Part shown: positions 14,123-27,610 of the stretch, one piece after another | How positions within the stretch are numbered: position 1 is the first letter of the stretch | Layout of the letters: each line of letters opens with the position of its first letter | NCBI RefSeq assembly: GCF_040054535.1 | Contig: NC_090789.1 | Coordinates: 5,780,697 to 5,844,696 of the forward strand | Direction of reading: 5' to 3' | DNA: 64,000 nucleotides | Origin: Antennarius striatus | Lineage: Eukaryota > Chordata > Actinopteri > Lophiiformes > Antennariidae | Notes under the pieces: generated by a model | The model's database searches: none | What the model saw: only the letters and a program-made list of their open reading frames with translations | Told to the model about the DNA's origin: nothing | Program-made: the position numbers and the translations under genes

Positions 14123-14275
14123 CTGTTTCAGTGACATCAACCGTGCAGAGCGAGATGGTGGTCCAAACAAGACATGGTGGCAGCAGCAGCAGCAGTGGAG
14201 TGTTGCTCTAGAAGAGTACTGTGTTCACAGACATTCCAAAATTGAGCCGACAGAGTGTGACTAGAGCTCTGAACT
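14123..14275 (-). other. Probable non-coding first exon of sla
   Basis: On the minus strand a clear donor (AAACAG then GTGAGC) ends this segment at 14123, and the exon with the sla start has an acceptor just above 13802. Immediately upstream, the motif CAGGAAGT at 14296-14289 is a consensus ETS/PU.1 site, which would suit a gene expressed in blood cells. The 5' limit is a guess. An ATG at 14137-14135 opens an upstream frame that overlaps the sla start (see findings). Confidence 0.45.
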
Positions 14276-14552
14276 GCACAGCAAGCTCACTTCCTGTAAT
14301 GAAATGAGGAAGATGACTATCAAACGTGTTATGAAGGTGAAACTGACCACGAAAGAAGAGGGTACAAGTGTTTTTCTTGGTGATTAGGGTAAGACGTTCT
14401 GCTTTAGACTAGTTACGAAAGGCTACAGAAGGAAGGGAAGTCTATTTTCCTACATCGATTGAGATCATTGATGTTGAAATGCTTCATCTCTAATATTTTC
14501 AGTTGTGTATGTAAAGTCAAAAGATTAGCTTATTATTCCACCTTGTTTTTAC

Positions 14553-14590
14553 AAGGTGGATACCCACTGTGCCACCGTGCTACCCCAAAA
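14553..14590 (-). repeat. Fragment of a common fish repeat
   Basis: On the minus strand the words GTAGCACGGTGGCACAGTGG match the head of a very abundant fish repeat that normally reads GGCGGCACGGTGGTGCAGTGG. Only about 30-40 bp are recognisable. Confidence 0.5.
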
Positions 14591-15804
14591 TTAACATAAA
14601 GAAAACAATTATTATCTATGGAGCTGGCAGATATGGGTGGATCCAGGCTGAGACCAGAGGTGTTATGGACTTTTAATAAAAAGTTATGACATTCGTAATA
14701 TATCAAATTGGTCTTGATTCGACAAATTTTGATTTCATTTCTTTGGAGCTGCACACGACTAGTAGGAAAACTTGTTTCAATTTTTCAGCCAGACTTCATT
14801 CCCTTCTCTCTCATGAATGACAAAGCCTTTCACTCCCTCTCTCCTCTCATTCATCCCATGGTTCATCATCTCCCACTCATTTCTGCCTTTGAGTTTTCCT
14901 TTAAGGAGTCTCCGCTCCACAAATATGCTCCTTTTTTTGATTACTTAGAGCCTCAGATCACTAGTTATATAAGAATGTTCCTTTATGACACATTTTATTA
15001 TCCCTTTCCATTATAATTCAGGCAGTTTAGCTTCATTTTCCACTCTAAAATCCAGATTAGACTGCTGCAGACCATTTGGTTTCTTTTCTCTGCCACATTT
15101 CTTTTATGAGGTGATACAAAAGAACAGAGCAAAAGATCACCTTTATTGTTAAAGTGAATTTATCTATGGGGGTTTCATAAGTACCTGAATATATGTCATT
15201 CAAATCTGTTTCATGGTTTGTAGATATGGCATTAGACAAAAACACCTCCTTTTGCTGGCATTCAGCTACCTATGTTTGACAAGGGGAGACAGAATTACCA
15301 GACTTTTACTTCACATCACGTCTAATGTGAACTTCAGGAGGTTTTCATGATGATGTGGAATGAAAGAAGCCGCAGTGACGATGGGTAGCAGCTAGCAACA
15401 GATAGCAGTTACTAGAATGTTGTGGCTAGAAAGAAGGAAGGAAGTCTTCATCGGCTTAGGATAAAAATAAACACAAGGTCAACATGTAGCTTGTGTGGTT
15501 CCGGTGTACACAGCTCAGTTTTATCTTTAGAAGAGGATTTACTCCATGTTTTTGAGGCAAGTTCTATGCATTTTTTTTTTAAATTCCGAAGTGGATTTAA
15601 TTTTATTTGCTGTGATGAATGTTGCAGAGATATTTATGAACTGTTCATTGAAAGTTTGCATTCTTCTGCATTACAAAAAAAGCAACACATTTTCTCATAT
15701 ACCTCAAAGCAATAATCACATGGATGCTCTCATTGTAATTTGACCTCGTATTTCTGCATTACATGTAGTTATGTAGGCATTATCAGAACAATGTATTTCA
15801 TCAA

Positions 15805-15852
15805 GAACAAAATAAGATAAACCTTTAATAGTCCCACAGTGGGGAAATTTGC
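15805..15852. repeat. LINE-type 3' end fragment
   Basis: AGATAAACCTTTAATAGTCC followed by CACAGTGGGGAAATTTGC resembles the terminal segment of fish CR1/L2-group retroelements (consensus with TTTATTAGTCCC...GGGGAAATTTGC). Only the terminal part is recognisable. Confidence 0.45.
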
Positions 15853-17474
15853 GAGTAATTTATTACTTGCAAAAGTAACAAGTAATTTATTATGAAGGAG
15901 CATTCCTCAGAAGAGGAATCGCCTTTGGTGTTAAAATCTTCTGAGGAGTCCTTATTTTTTTTCAGCATGTAGTTACAAAAATACCATATTTCAAAGAATT
16001 TTGCATTTTGTAGCTTGATTCTAAAACCTATTAAATTATCTTCAATAAGAAAATGAAAAGAAGTAAAAGATATTAAAGTTGTAACATCATCTATTGAAAA
16101 ACCACTGACTACCAAAAAGGGGAAACTGTTAGACACTTTGCTCTTGATTAGCAGTACTGTGTGTCTGAATGAGTCAGCAGCAGACATAACACAGGTTAAA
16201 ATAAAACCAACCACTGGGTCTGTCCCAGTGACCTCCTGTTCAATGCTGTCTTTGTAATGTTGGGATGTGACACATAATCAATATGAAGGTAAAATTGTTA
16301 ATCAAGGCTTCTCATCATCATCTTCTCAATGGTCTTCATTAATAATTGATTGTAATTTGGATTTAATGGGTTTATTTAGCAAATTGCTTTCATAACAGTT
16401 TTTAGTCTCGCACAGTTAAAATAGGATAGGATAATTGGTGGAAATTAGCAGCCATACATGTCATTATTATCATGTTCATTGGTCCAATTCAGCACATAAA
16501 TTATTTTTAAATTATTTTTTATTCCCAAAATGCTCACAAAAGCAGTGTAGCAGGTGTCACACACAGCATAAAACTAGTATTTAGCAGTCAGAGTCTCTCA
16601 TGTGTATAATTGCTAGACTGGTGTTCATGATTGATGTCCCAGCGCTTGTTTTATAACACATGTTGGGGTTAAGTTGAGTTACAACTTTGAAGATGGTCAA
16701 TGATTTGTGATGTTTTTTAGGCCAGCACACTCGTTCTCTGTCTCTCATAAAGACAGATGCGCTCTGTCTGTGGCTGATGTTGGCCACGGTTGCCGGTTGC
16801 TGCTGTGTAGGAGACAGGATGTGTTTGATCATTTCAGGGAGAAGTGACTTCCACACCCTCTGTCTAAAATTACAAAATTACTGACTGTCAGGAATTCCCA
16901 TTATAATTTATTTTTTCTGGGAGTCAAAATCAAGACCCGCTTGTGTGGATTTAAGGCTTTTTGGCAGGGAGTGGAAGCAAGAGGTGTGTTGTTATAATGG
17001 ATTTTTTTGCAGTTCCTCTTTTCCTAAAAACAATACACATTCCTCTCTGGGAGTTGGTACTTATGTGGTTGTTGTGTGCTCTGGCTGTAATGAGCAGTAT
17101 CTAAATACAGAAGTAAGGCTGAACCCGACGAACTCAGAACCACAGGATTGACATGAACGGGACATGTGTTGGCTATAGGTGCAACTGTCTGCATCTGCAG
17201 CTTCCTTGCCTACAGTGTTTGTTTTGGCACACTTAAAGCCTAAAATACTCATATAAAGGACCCCAAATCCTCCACAGTTAAACCTGTAATCATCGATGTG
17301 ATGCAGTTGCTGTATGTGGGTCATTCAGGCATTTGTAGCATTGCATCCAACAAACATCTGGGTAAGTAGTCAACCCTCCCTGTCTCTCACATCTATCAAC
17401 ACATCTCCTCATGCTTTCACATACAGTCCCCAGAAATAATCTGCTGATGAAGTTTAGCTTTTTTTTCTCTACTT

Positions 17475-17984
17475 CACATGTGTCAAACTCAAAACCCGGG
17501 GTCCAAATGTGTCCCGCCACAAAAGGTCGGATTGTATAAAAATAAATAGGTCAAAATTGTGTTTTGCCCAAAACTACATTACCCACAATGCAGTAATTCA
17601 GCCTATTTTAACTCTGACAAAAATGTTTCAAACAAAGTTAATCTCCCAATTTGTTCAAAAGTTAGGACATTAACTTTTGAACAATTTAATGTCATAATGT
17701 TGTTTTTCTTTTTTCACATGGATAGTTTTGATCATTGATTGATGGAGTTATGTGGGTTTTTTCATTACCTGACAAATTACAAAGATTTGTGTTATAACAG
17801 AGCAACAAGCAAACATATTTTTTCTGTGCAACTGTAATGTTTGTAACTTGAATAAGTAATAAATTCAGAGTTATTTAATATGAGGAGTAGTTACATTTAG
17901 TTACATTTAAAAGTTACATCTGGTCCTTTGAGGACAGCCACGATGCTGATGTGGCCCTAGGTGAAAATGAGTTTTACACCCCTG
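17475..17984. mobile_element. Non-autonomous hAT-type element (510 bp) with 8-bp target duplication
   Basis: The left end has TGTCAAACTCAAAACCCGGG and the right end, reversed, reads CAGGGGTGTAAAACTCATTT, the familiar 'TGTCAAACTCA' terminal repeats of a widespread vertebrate hAT MITE. The flanks CTCTACTT (17467-17474) and CTCTATTT (17985-17992) agree at 7 of 8 bases, as for a slightly decayed 8-bp hAT duplication. No transposase is visible. Inside, 17651-17664 and 17671-17684 form a perfect 14-bp inverted repeat with a 6-base loop. Confidence 0.75.
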
Positions 17985-20900
17985 CTCTATTTGCTTATTT
18001 AGTGGCTGAAAAATAATGAAGAAAATAAAAAATAAAATTACAAGTTATATTATCTGCTCTACAAATTTCAGCAGAATCATTTTTGGGATCCTAATGGTGA
18101 CATAATTGGATGAAATTGCATCAAGCTTGCAAACAACTGCCTCATTAAAGTAGAACTTGTGAGTCATTACACCAAAGGAGAGCAATGTTGTCGTCTGTTT
18201 ATTCATTTATGTCAGAGAAATCTAATAAAGCTCCTCATAGGATCAACAACAACAACAAGTCTAAGACTGTAAAACCATCCCAGACCTGAAAAATTAATTC
18301 CTGTTTGCTGCACTAATGACTTAATGGAAAATATTACTCTTGCAAACTGCATCACTAACGTTTCTTTGAACCGCAGTACTGGTTCATTTGATGGCATGAA
18401 GTTAAGTGGAGGCACTTAGGGGAGCTGTGGCTATGGTCGCTCCTGGCAAAACGAACTCGCATGAACAAAAGATACAGTAATCAACATCTCAGCGGCTCCA
18501 TTCTCCAATTTATTAATATGCAGTTCGTAGTTCATTCTAATCAAATAACCCCACCCATTTTTAATAGGTCTTTATTTATAGTCACTCTTTCATTAAGTCA
18601 TTTAATGCCATTTTTACAAGTTTGCTCTTAAAATAAGGATTTTAAGCCAGTTTTAGAATTACTTTTACCTCATTGTGTTATTTTTTTCCTCTTCAACAGC
18701 TTCATTTCAATTTTATTCATTTAGAGCTAAACTCAACATGTCCTGCTGCCACTGATTCTCATCAAAAGAATTAAAACAGAGTGACTACCAATGCTACTAG
18801 CTATTAAAGCAAAGAGATTATTTGGCTTCAGACCACTTATTCTTCTAATCTAATTCTAACAAAGCAGCTGCACAGGTGTTTTTCATGATGTCTTTCCATT
18901 CCACACATCCAGGCATTCCGTTCTAAACTGTCAGCCTCCGAATCCAATCCAAACCCAGTCCAAAATAAACCTGATGAATTGTCAGGGTTGTTTTCTCAGA
19001 CTCAACCAAACTCAATCCCGAGACATTATACAAATGTTTTCTCTAGCTACACAATACTCCCCACGATGACCAAAGTGACTTTGATGTGTAGAGCCTTTGG
19101 AAAGTACTTTAAATTCGGAAAAATCAGCATTTCATGTTCTTCCAGGACAGGTTTGACATTATGCATCCTTTACTGTAATAGATGAGGTGTTGCACTAATT
19201 GCACCATTAAATGATCAAGTCCCCCACAGATGTAATCCCCGAGGACGTTCTGTGCAAAGAGAGAAAAGCGGCTCTGATGTCATATTGTAACACCATTATC
19301 AGTGGTCTACCCTCCATCTCCACGTGCGCACTCACACGTGCACACTTCAAGGATAATGCCAGCCTTCGCATCCAGAGTAACTATTGGTTACCTCTCCAGT
19401 CAGCCATTCCAAGCCCATAATGAGAGTCTGCATCAGTGGATGCAATCGCTCTCTTCAGCATTTACTGCTGCATCATCATCTATTACAACAGTGATTATAG
19501 GCCAGCGAACTATTTATATGATACGTGTTTTCACTGTGCACCTGTGAGAGTTCATGCAGCACCCCGCTAACATATAGCAGCACAGCTGGTTTTTACTCAT
19601 AAATTCCAAAATAAGCCCCACAGCTTAAAGCTATTGTCAACTTTGCTTTAACCATGTGTTTGCCCACTATAAACATATGTATTACAGTCTTTACCCCGTA
19701 TCCCATGTATAATGTGAGAATGCCTGCCACATTATCTTCACCATTTTTACGTCTGTCAGTCACTTAGATGCAAAATTCAAACTAGACAAACACTCAGGAG
19801 AGTACATGCATCCCCCAAGGTGGAAACGATCCCTTTCAATTAATAAAATGCCATCCAAATTCCAAAAGGACATGTGCTCCATCAAAATAGCTGCCCTCCG
19901 GGTTCCTTTAAAGTTAAGGGGGTTAAAAAAAAAAAGTCATAGATTTACTCTGGATACACGCCAGAATTCAGTGGTTCCTTCTTCGGCACATGCCCCACTC
20001 GACGACTCAGAAGTGAAAAACCAACATGTACTTGTGGTGCTTTTGATGGAAATGCTGAATGTTTAAAAATGTAAAACAGGATCCGCCTTTTTAACCAGGA
20101 CCATGGTGCCTCTGATAAAGCGTGAACTGAATAGAAAGATCTGTGGTGCTTGCTGTTGTTTATAAGGCTATTGATAATGAACAGTAAGGTATTCTGGCTG
20201 TTCAAACTCGTTCATGTAATGCAAATTAGTATACATGATCCCTATGTCAAAACCTTGTAGATGACACAGGATGGGATTCACTTCTTCTGTGCTGACATCA
20301 GGCTAACCTGTTAGCTTGGTGTTTCCTCAGCTGCACCCACAATCCAACTTTTTACTCCTTTTTGGATTAGTCAGGCGTTACGTGGAGTCGGTCGCAGCCA
20401 ACATGGCATCAGACGGCCTGGAGCAGACCCCTTGAGCTTCACGTTCCACTCCTGAGAAACATGAGTGAGGTGAGGTCACCGTGGCTCCATCCACGACGGA
20501 CCTGCCAAGCTGTACCTCTTCAGGAAAATGAATGCAACTGTTACATAATAAAGGAAACACTGAACATATTTTTTCCACTGGCTGGTTTTACAAATCTTTC
20601 ACCTTCTTCTGGCATTCGAGGTACATCATATGGTTTATTACTTTTCTATGAAATAGTCCACCACGGAACTGTGAAAATTAACCGCACAAAATTCATACAC
20701 GTATTGTCCATTTAGTGTCTGACTGTGGGTCTTTAAGCTTTCAGGTTTACTAGACTTTATAGATCTTATCGTGGCTGCACATGTGAACACATTGGTGTGT
20801 TTAACATGACACAGAACCAATTGAAATGCAGTGTGTGATCGACTGGCAAAGCTCAAAGGCCCTTTATGTGGAGGAAATGTCATTTATTGAGTTTGCAGGT

Positions 20901-21235
20901 TGAAATGAATGGTCAACGTATATTTATTTTTGTCTTTAAAGTGGAACCGTGTCACTTTTAAAGAACGATAATACAGTCCCTTACTTGCAAATGAATTTTG
21001 AATTCATAAATTTAAAAAACAAAACAAAAAAACCCCACACACTTAAATAATGCATTGGGTTTTTCTGTTGCATCCAGCTGTTATGGTGGTGAAAATGAGT
21101 TACTGCTAACTGCTTCTGATATTTATTGCTATGTAGGGTAACTAGCATGGATGTGTTGGGATGTGGACTCTGATCTGCATATACAGTATAGGTTTTAGAA
21201 AATTCCTTCATCTTATACTTGTATGAACACATGCA

Positions 21236-21300
21236 GGGTGTAGTCCAGCCTCTTGCCTGCACGTCAGCAGGTGATAGGCTGCTATAGATACAGGGATTAC
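21236..21300. repeat. Diverged copy of the repeat seen at 5540
   Basis: CCTCTTGCCTGCACGTCAGC then AGGTGATAGGCTGC aligns with TCTCTCGCCTGCAAGTCAGC, TGGGATAGGCTCC at 5600-5640 in the same orientation. It is shorter and more mutated and has no simple-repeat tail. Confidence 0.45.
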
Positions 21301-24300
21301 TTGAACTAGAGTTGACCTCATTGACTACAAGTAATTGTTTTGATATCTCTTGTGCATTTGGAGGTTCATTGCGGAGGGTGAAGTTGTTTGTACTGTAGTA
21401 ACTGAACATCTCTCGCCACGCCCTCGACTATGGTGGCTGCTAAAAACACAAAGAGGCCTTTTCTTAGAGCTTGTGTTTTGTTTAGTCTGTTTTGGGAATC
21501 ATGTAAGAGGGATGTAAATCCACTCTTAGATCCAAAAGGAGTGTTCCAAGGTAAAGAACACACATTCATTTCAAGTTTAATGTGATTATAGAAGTAATTA
21601 TGAATATTATACTACATTTTTGGCCAAAATCAACTGACAACAAACTGGACCTTTAATCTATCCATCATAACACTGAATCTTGAAAGTCTTTGCAGTTGAT
21701 TTAATCATTAGTTATAAAGCAAAACCATGTTCAATGTCTGCATTTTCTCTGAGTGGAAAAAAAGTGCTGTCTCTGTTTCATTTCACGGAATACATACATG
21801 TAATGCGATTCCTGTTATTTCCCCCCCGTTCCTGAAATTCCTGCTGGATTTTTTTAACCTTGGAATTCACCTTGTCATCTCTAAGGAATCGACTCAGACT
21901 GACCAACACTCACTCACATTCCTTTATCGGAGTATAAGATAAGTGATTCTGGGATATTACTGCTAACGAGATGCTCTATTTGATTTGTCTTTTTCACTGA
22001 AGAAGTTGTTGCTTTTAATTTGTTCATAACTAGACTTCCATGATTGGATGAATTGTGATACCAAGGAAAACACATAAGGCCACTATCAAGGGCCACATGG
22101 ACTGAAGAGAAGAAGTGCTTTGCAGCCTTTTTTTATGCATTATACAATTCAACGGCTAACTGGAACCCTGTCATATGATTCCAAATCTTGCTTTCAGCTT
22201 TTCCCTACAGGTTTGGAGTTTGATTGCATAAACAGACACTGTGTGGTTTTCTGCTGTGGCAGCTTCTCCAGGGACGACCTCAACCCTAAATCCTGTTTAC
22301 AGCCTCACTTCACTTTGAGAAAATCCATTCGGCTGCAGCATCTCCAAGATTTCCCCTTAGTTGTTGAGTTTCCCTACAGATGGCCAAGATAAGGCAGTTT
22401 TACAGTATTTTTTTTCCTATTCTGCTTCTTCTTGTATAACTGTTGTTGCAGTTGATCCTTTAAGTCCACCAGCATGATCAAAAAATGTGACCTAAATTAA
22501 AATTACCCAAACTTGTGCTATCATGGCAGAATGAGGCTAAATGCCTGCAGAGATGTCAATGACTGAATGCTGACAGGATGAGAAGCAAACGTAAGGAATC
22601 TTGTAATAAAATATTCCCATACCGTCAAGTGTTTCAGGCCTGTCAGTCAGTTGGATATCTAGAAGATCCAGAGGGATTGCAAGAACAGTTTCTGGAAAGA
22701 TTGGACAGATACCTGAACTCTGCTCTATGTACACATCTGTAAGTCAAACAGCATGTTGTGGCAATTCTTGGCTGCAAATGTTAAGTTCTCAAAATCACAT
22801 ATCCCGGAGCAGCAGGCCTCCAGAGATAGCGGGTCAGCCAGGATAAACGTGGTGAGACAAAGCATACCGATATAGGGTTGGGCTAATGCATGCTGAGACT
22901 TAAATATATTAACCATTTATCAGTGACACATACCAAATACAGTTATTTTATCTGCCTTTGCAACTTAAAAGCGCTGCAAAAACTAAAAGGGCCTCAGTCA
23001 GTGTTTAGATTGAACTGCACCCAAAGGCATACTGAGCTGAACCATACACACCTCACTGAGCGGCTATGTGTTGACCCGCACATAGGTGTTCTACAGGGCG
23101 GCTTTTGTTCAAAGAATGATCTTGAGAGCTATCCAGATCTCACAGCATCTTAAATCCCCCGCTTTGTCTGTACGTCACCTCTTGTTTACCAGAAGTCACG
23201 CAAATGAACACATCAACACAAAAAACATGATGCCTTAATTCACGACTTGTGAATCACAACATATGGTGTGTTAAGGTATGTGTTCACACGTAGACAGTAA
23301 TGACTAATTGCACATCTTTTTTCAGTATCACACACATGGAACAAGCATGTGTGGTTCATTTAAAAGAAATGTCTGAGCCTGGGCTTGAAGGCTGACGTGA
23401 GAGGAAAAATTTAATCTACATTACCTAAACACCAAAGCTGTATTCTTTCAGATGTTGATTTTTTGATAGCATACAACTCAGCACAATGCACCTTTAAGAC
23501 ATAAAACTCCATTCAGTCGGCAAAGCTAGCTCATAAAATTCTTTCGTAATTCGATTATAGTGTTTGAACTCTTAGATTTCACCTGATCTTGATCCAAAAT
23601 TACATTTAAGGTTTAAAAATATAAAGACAGAACTGGAATTGATTTCATGCTATTCATGTTTATTGGAGTCATCAGCCTTGAAATATCATACAAATAATAG
23701 AATAAATTAGGTAAAGCTGGCACAAAACGAAGTCAGAACGACAAAAATGTTTCTCTATATAATATTTGCTGAAATCTGATTTTCATATTTAATTCCTTAA
23801 GCTTTTTATTTCCAATTAGTTTGACTGATGTCTTCACGATGTCTTCTCTGCAATGGCAAAGATTTAAAGATATGATACTGAAACAGGAAATGTCAGACAG
23901 AATTGTTTCCAAAAAGTTATAAGCCCAGCCTTGCTGGGTCAGCCAATGGAAACAAGATGCTTGAAGAGAATAATGATAGACATTAAAAGCCTATTTTAAT
24001 CATTTGAAAATGATCGTTCAGCTTTGAGTGTACTTTTGTGGGGCGATGTCTGCACGAATTCGAATGTACAATGACTGTATAAATCACCTCTATCACACAG
24101 AGCCAGTGATACTGGACCTGAAACAAATGTTGTTGTTGGCAGGACTGTGGCCTAGTAAATGTTTGTCAGATGGTGTGAATGGAGACTTGATTTATACCAA
24201 CATTTCTCTCCAGTAACTCCAAGTTATTATTGAGATCAGAGTTGAACAATGTTTCAGAAAAATAATACGTCATTGATTAAAGTATGTATTTAATAAACAG

Positions 24301-27300
24301 CTTTTCTCATATCTGACATGTTGAGAGAGTTTCGTGTCACAAAGCATTTCGAGAGACGACTGTGGGATCATTTCAGGGTGACATTTGTTTGAACTGTGCC
24401 TGTAATAAGCATGCTAACAAAGGCTTTACGTTGCTTCGTTGTGAGGATTCACCCACTATTAAACTGCTTTCAGTTCCTGTAGGTTTCTATCTCTGGAACC
24501 TCACAGATGTTTTCCTCAGTCCATGAATCTCAGACCACAGCTATATAAAGAAAGTATAATTACCGGACTGCTCTGAGCGCAGCCTGCCATACCCTCTCTC
24601 GGTCTCTCACACACGTAGAAACGACTCATATAGTTTAAGTACAGCAACAACAACATATGGAAAACAGAGTTGTTTGAGATCTGGGGAAACATGTAACCAG
24701 TTGTTCTTTCTGATGGCTAAAAAAGATCATGTCTGCATAGTGCATCTCATCTTAAATACAACATTGAGCTTAGCCTAGCGTGCAGGCAATGTCTATGCAG
24801 CAAAATGCTCTATTTTCTATCTAGCATCTCTGATCACCTGGCTAATTTGTACAAAAATACAAGGAAAGCAAGAAGTGTTGTTGCCATTAGATTTTATTAG
24901 GTGACAAATAGGGCCAAGGTAGTTGTCTAGGACCATTTTCCACATGTTACACAAGCTAACTGTTCTGGGATCTGACTGTTCACACAAGTTGTGGCTATCT
25001 TCACCTTAAACTGTCAAGCAAGGAACAAAAAGATTATTTTCTTACATTTTATGCCTGAATGAGACATTTTATTCTAATTATTCTTCTGAGTTTAAAAGAA
25101 TTAGTTGCATTCCCAGCACATAGTACTAATTGCTGCATTTCATTTAGCTTCCCAGCTTCCCATTCCAGGCATGCAATCAGTATGTTTATGCAGCAAGACT
25201 GATTGCTCGGATCTTTATTGTGTTTCTTCAATTTCCAGAGAAAACACACCACGATTTTGATCAAATTACTCCCTGTTGTAAAGCAGCTACCTGCAAGTAA
25301 GTGATGTGATATTCAGAACATTTTCCCACACTAGTGTTGTGCTGGCATGGAACTTTTTTTTTAAATGTATCAGCAGTTTTTGTTCACCCCATGATGCTGT
25401 AACCTCCCATTCTAAGGAGGATTACTGCCTTCATTCGGCTTTGATGCTAAAAGATTTCTAAAACAGGATTTGACTTCAAGCCCTCTTTGTGGGTTGAGAG
25501 GACTTTAATGTGGAGATTTTAAATTTGACATTTTTTATACCTGGACTTTAAAGTTTACTGCCTCCCTCAATTAAACAGATCATGTTCAATTATATTGTCT
25601 CACATACAGGTATGTGATGCACCTGAAGAGTCCAGGAACACACATGCTAACGGCTGACATGGTGAATCAGTGGTTAGCTCACCCAGACTGCATGTTTCTT
25701 TCCAGATGTTTCAAATGTAGAATTTTGGACCATCATTAAGAAGAATGAGTGAGCTCTCCACCCAGTGCATACTAGAATATCTTCAAGGTCTAACATTTTG
25801 GGAAAAGGTTTTCTGGATGAAAAGATGATTTAGTTGTAATCTGTAGTTAAATGATTGTCTAATTCATTGATTATATGAAAAGCTCATAATTTTGGGACTC
25901 TTTCATTACTGTCTTAGAAAAAAAAGGATATAACAGCTATGATGCAAATAATGGGATGACTTTGGGGTGGTCCTCGACATTAACGGTCCATTGTTTCTAT
26001 CAAACACCCAAATAATATGCTCATCCTTGTGTGTGTACATATTTGTGACTAAGTGTGCATTTTTACACATATTTTTAGATCTATTTTAATATATTTATTT
26101 AGTTTCTTTCCATTGGGGAGGGATGTCTTCTTTGCCATCAGGGGTTTTGAACTGTTAGAAAACAAATTAATATTTTGCTGAGGGAAAATACTATACTGTA
26201 TAATACACTTATTCACTTTCTTTCCTTAACTTAAATGAAGAAGTTAATACGTGTTGCCACGTGTTGGCAAGGAAATTGTGTTGGAGTGGATCTTATGCCA
26301 ATAAAGAAGTGAGAGTTTGAACGAGATCCAGGTGGTTATTGATGCTAAATGCATCTACAATGCTAGGAGTAACTTTTATTACATTGAGCCAAGCAAACCA
26401 CTTTCTTCATAATTCCTGGACGGTTTTAAAAATTGCATCAATCTTCTCACCTAAATCATAGAAAAAATATCATATTGGAGTATGATGTCAAACTATATAG
26501 CTTTAATGAATTCACACACTGGTGCTCTTTGTCTCTGCTTCCATTCTAATCCTTCCACTAAAACAACCTTCAACTTTAAACCATGAGTAAATCAAACACC
26601 CTGAAATCATACTGGCTGACAAACTGAGCCCTAAATCCATTTCATGAGGGAATTTGGCAGCAATCACCTCAGACCTGGATTTCATCACAAACCGTTCTAC
26701 AAATGCACTTCAACCGACAGAAAAACAGCACAGGCGATCTGGCATGCTGTGACACTTTGATTGACGTCACCTAATGATGCATAAAGCCCGTTCATGTAAA
26801 GCTCTGTAGTTAACACTAATTACTGCTATCGAATCAGACCATAAAATGAAGGACAGATGCTGACATGAGCCTGAATGGTACCACCTGCGGTTTGAGACTG
26901 TCCTCTCCTTGTCTTTGTGTTGCTAACGTGGACGATGGTGAGGTGTTTGATGTGTGAGAGAGACGCCATTACATAAGGTTAGAGGGTAGGAACAGACCAT
27001 AAAATAAAGGGCAGGTTCTGACGTGGTACCCTAAGTGGTCTGAGATGGAAAGAGCAAGATTTGTAGTTCCAAATTAATCAGAGGTCTTTTTTTAATCATC
27101 TATTACTCATCATCTTTTGCTTTTAAGTTTTTTTTCTTAGCAACTTAAGAATTTTGCTGAAGAACATGAAAGTCTGAGGCAATCCGTAAATATTCATGCA
27201 TAAATTTGTAGTAACTTTCTAGGACTGCCAAATCTTTTGACAGTCCAGAACAGGATAGAATGTGCAGACAATCCTGTTCTAACTGGCAATGAAATACAAG

Positions 27301-27360
27301 GATTTTCTATCAGATTTCTACATTTAGTCCCAGAGTGTTTCTAGTTGGCATATGAGAGAA

Positions 27361-27610
27361 GTCAAGTCAGATTTATCACAGTAGCACCAAATCACAAAAG
27401 TAATCTACACACATTTCCCAAAAAGAACAAGTCTGAACTGTGATCTTTATTCTTTAGACACAAAACAAGCTCCCATGAACAAAAATGTGGCGGCAGTGGC
27501 TATGAAAAACTCAAGTTTTATCAAGCAGAAATCTTGAGCATATCCAAAATTCAAATCTCTGCCTCATTTTCTCAATGAGGCAGAGCTGGATTGATGGAGA
27601 GAGACAAGAA
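27361..27610. repeat. Old copy of an abundant fish dispersed repeat
   Basis: The order of words GTCAGATTTATCACAGTAGC, ACCAAATCACAA, AGAACAAGTCTGAACTG, CTTTATTCTTTAGACACAA, GGCAGTGGCTATGAAAAACT and AGCAGAAATCTTGAGCA follows a repeat that is very common in teleosts (normally GTATAGCACCAAATCACAACA ... GGCAGTGGCAAGGAAAAACT ... GGCAGAAACCTTGAGCAGAA). Divergence is high, so the insertion is old. I do not assign a class. Confidence 0.5.
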
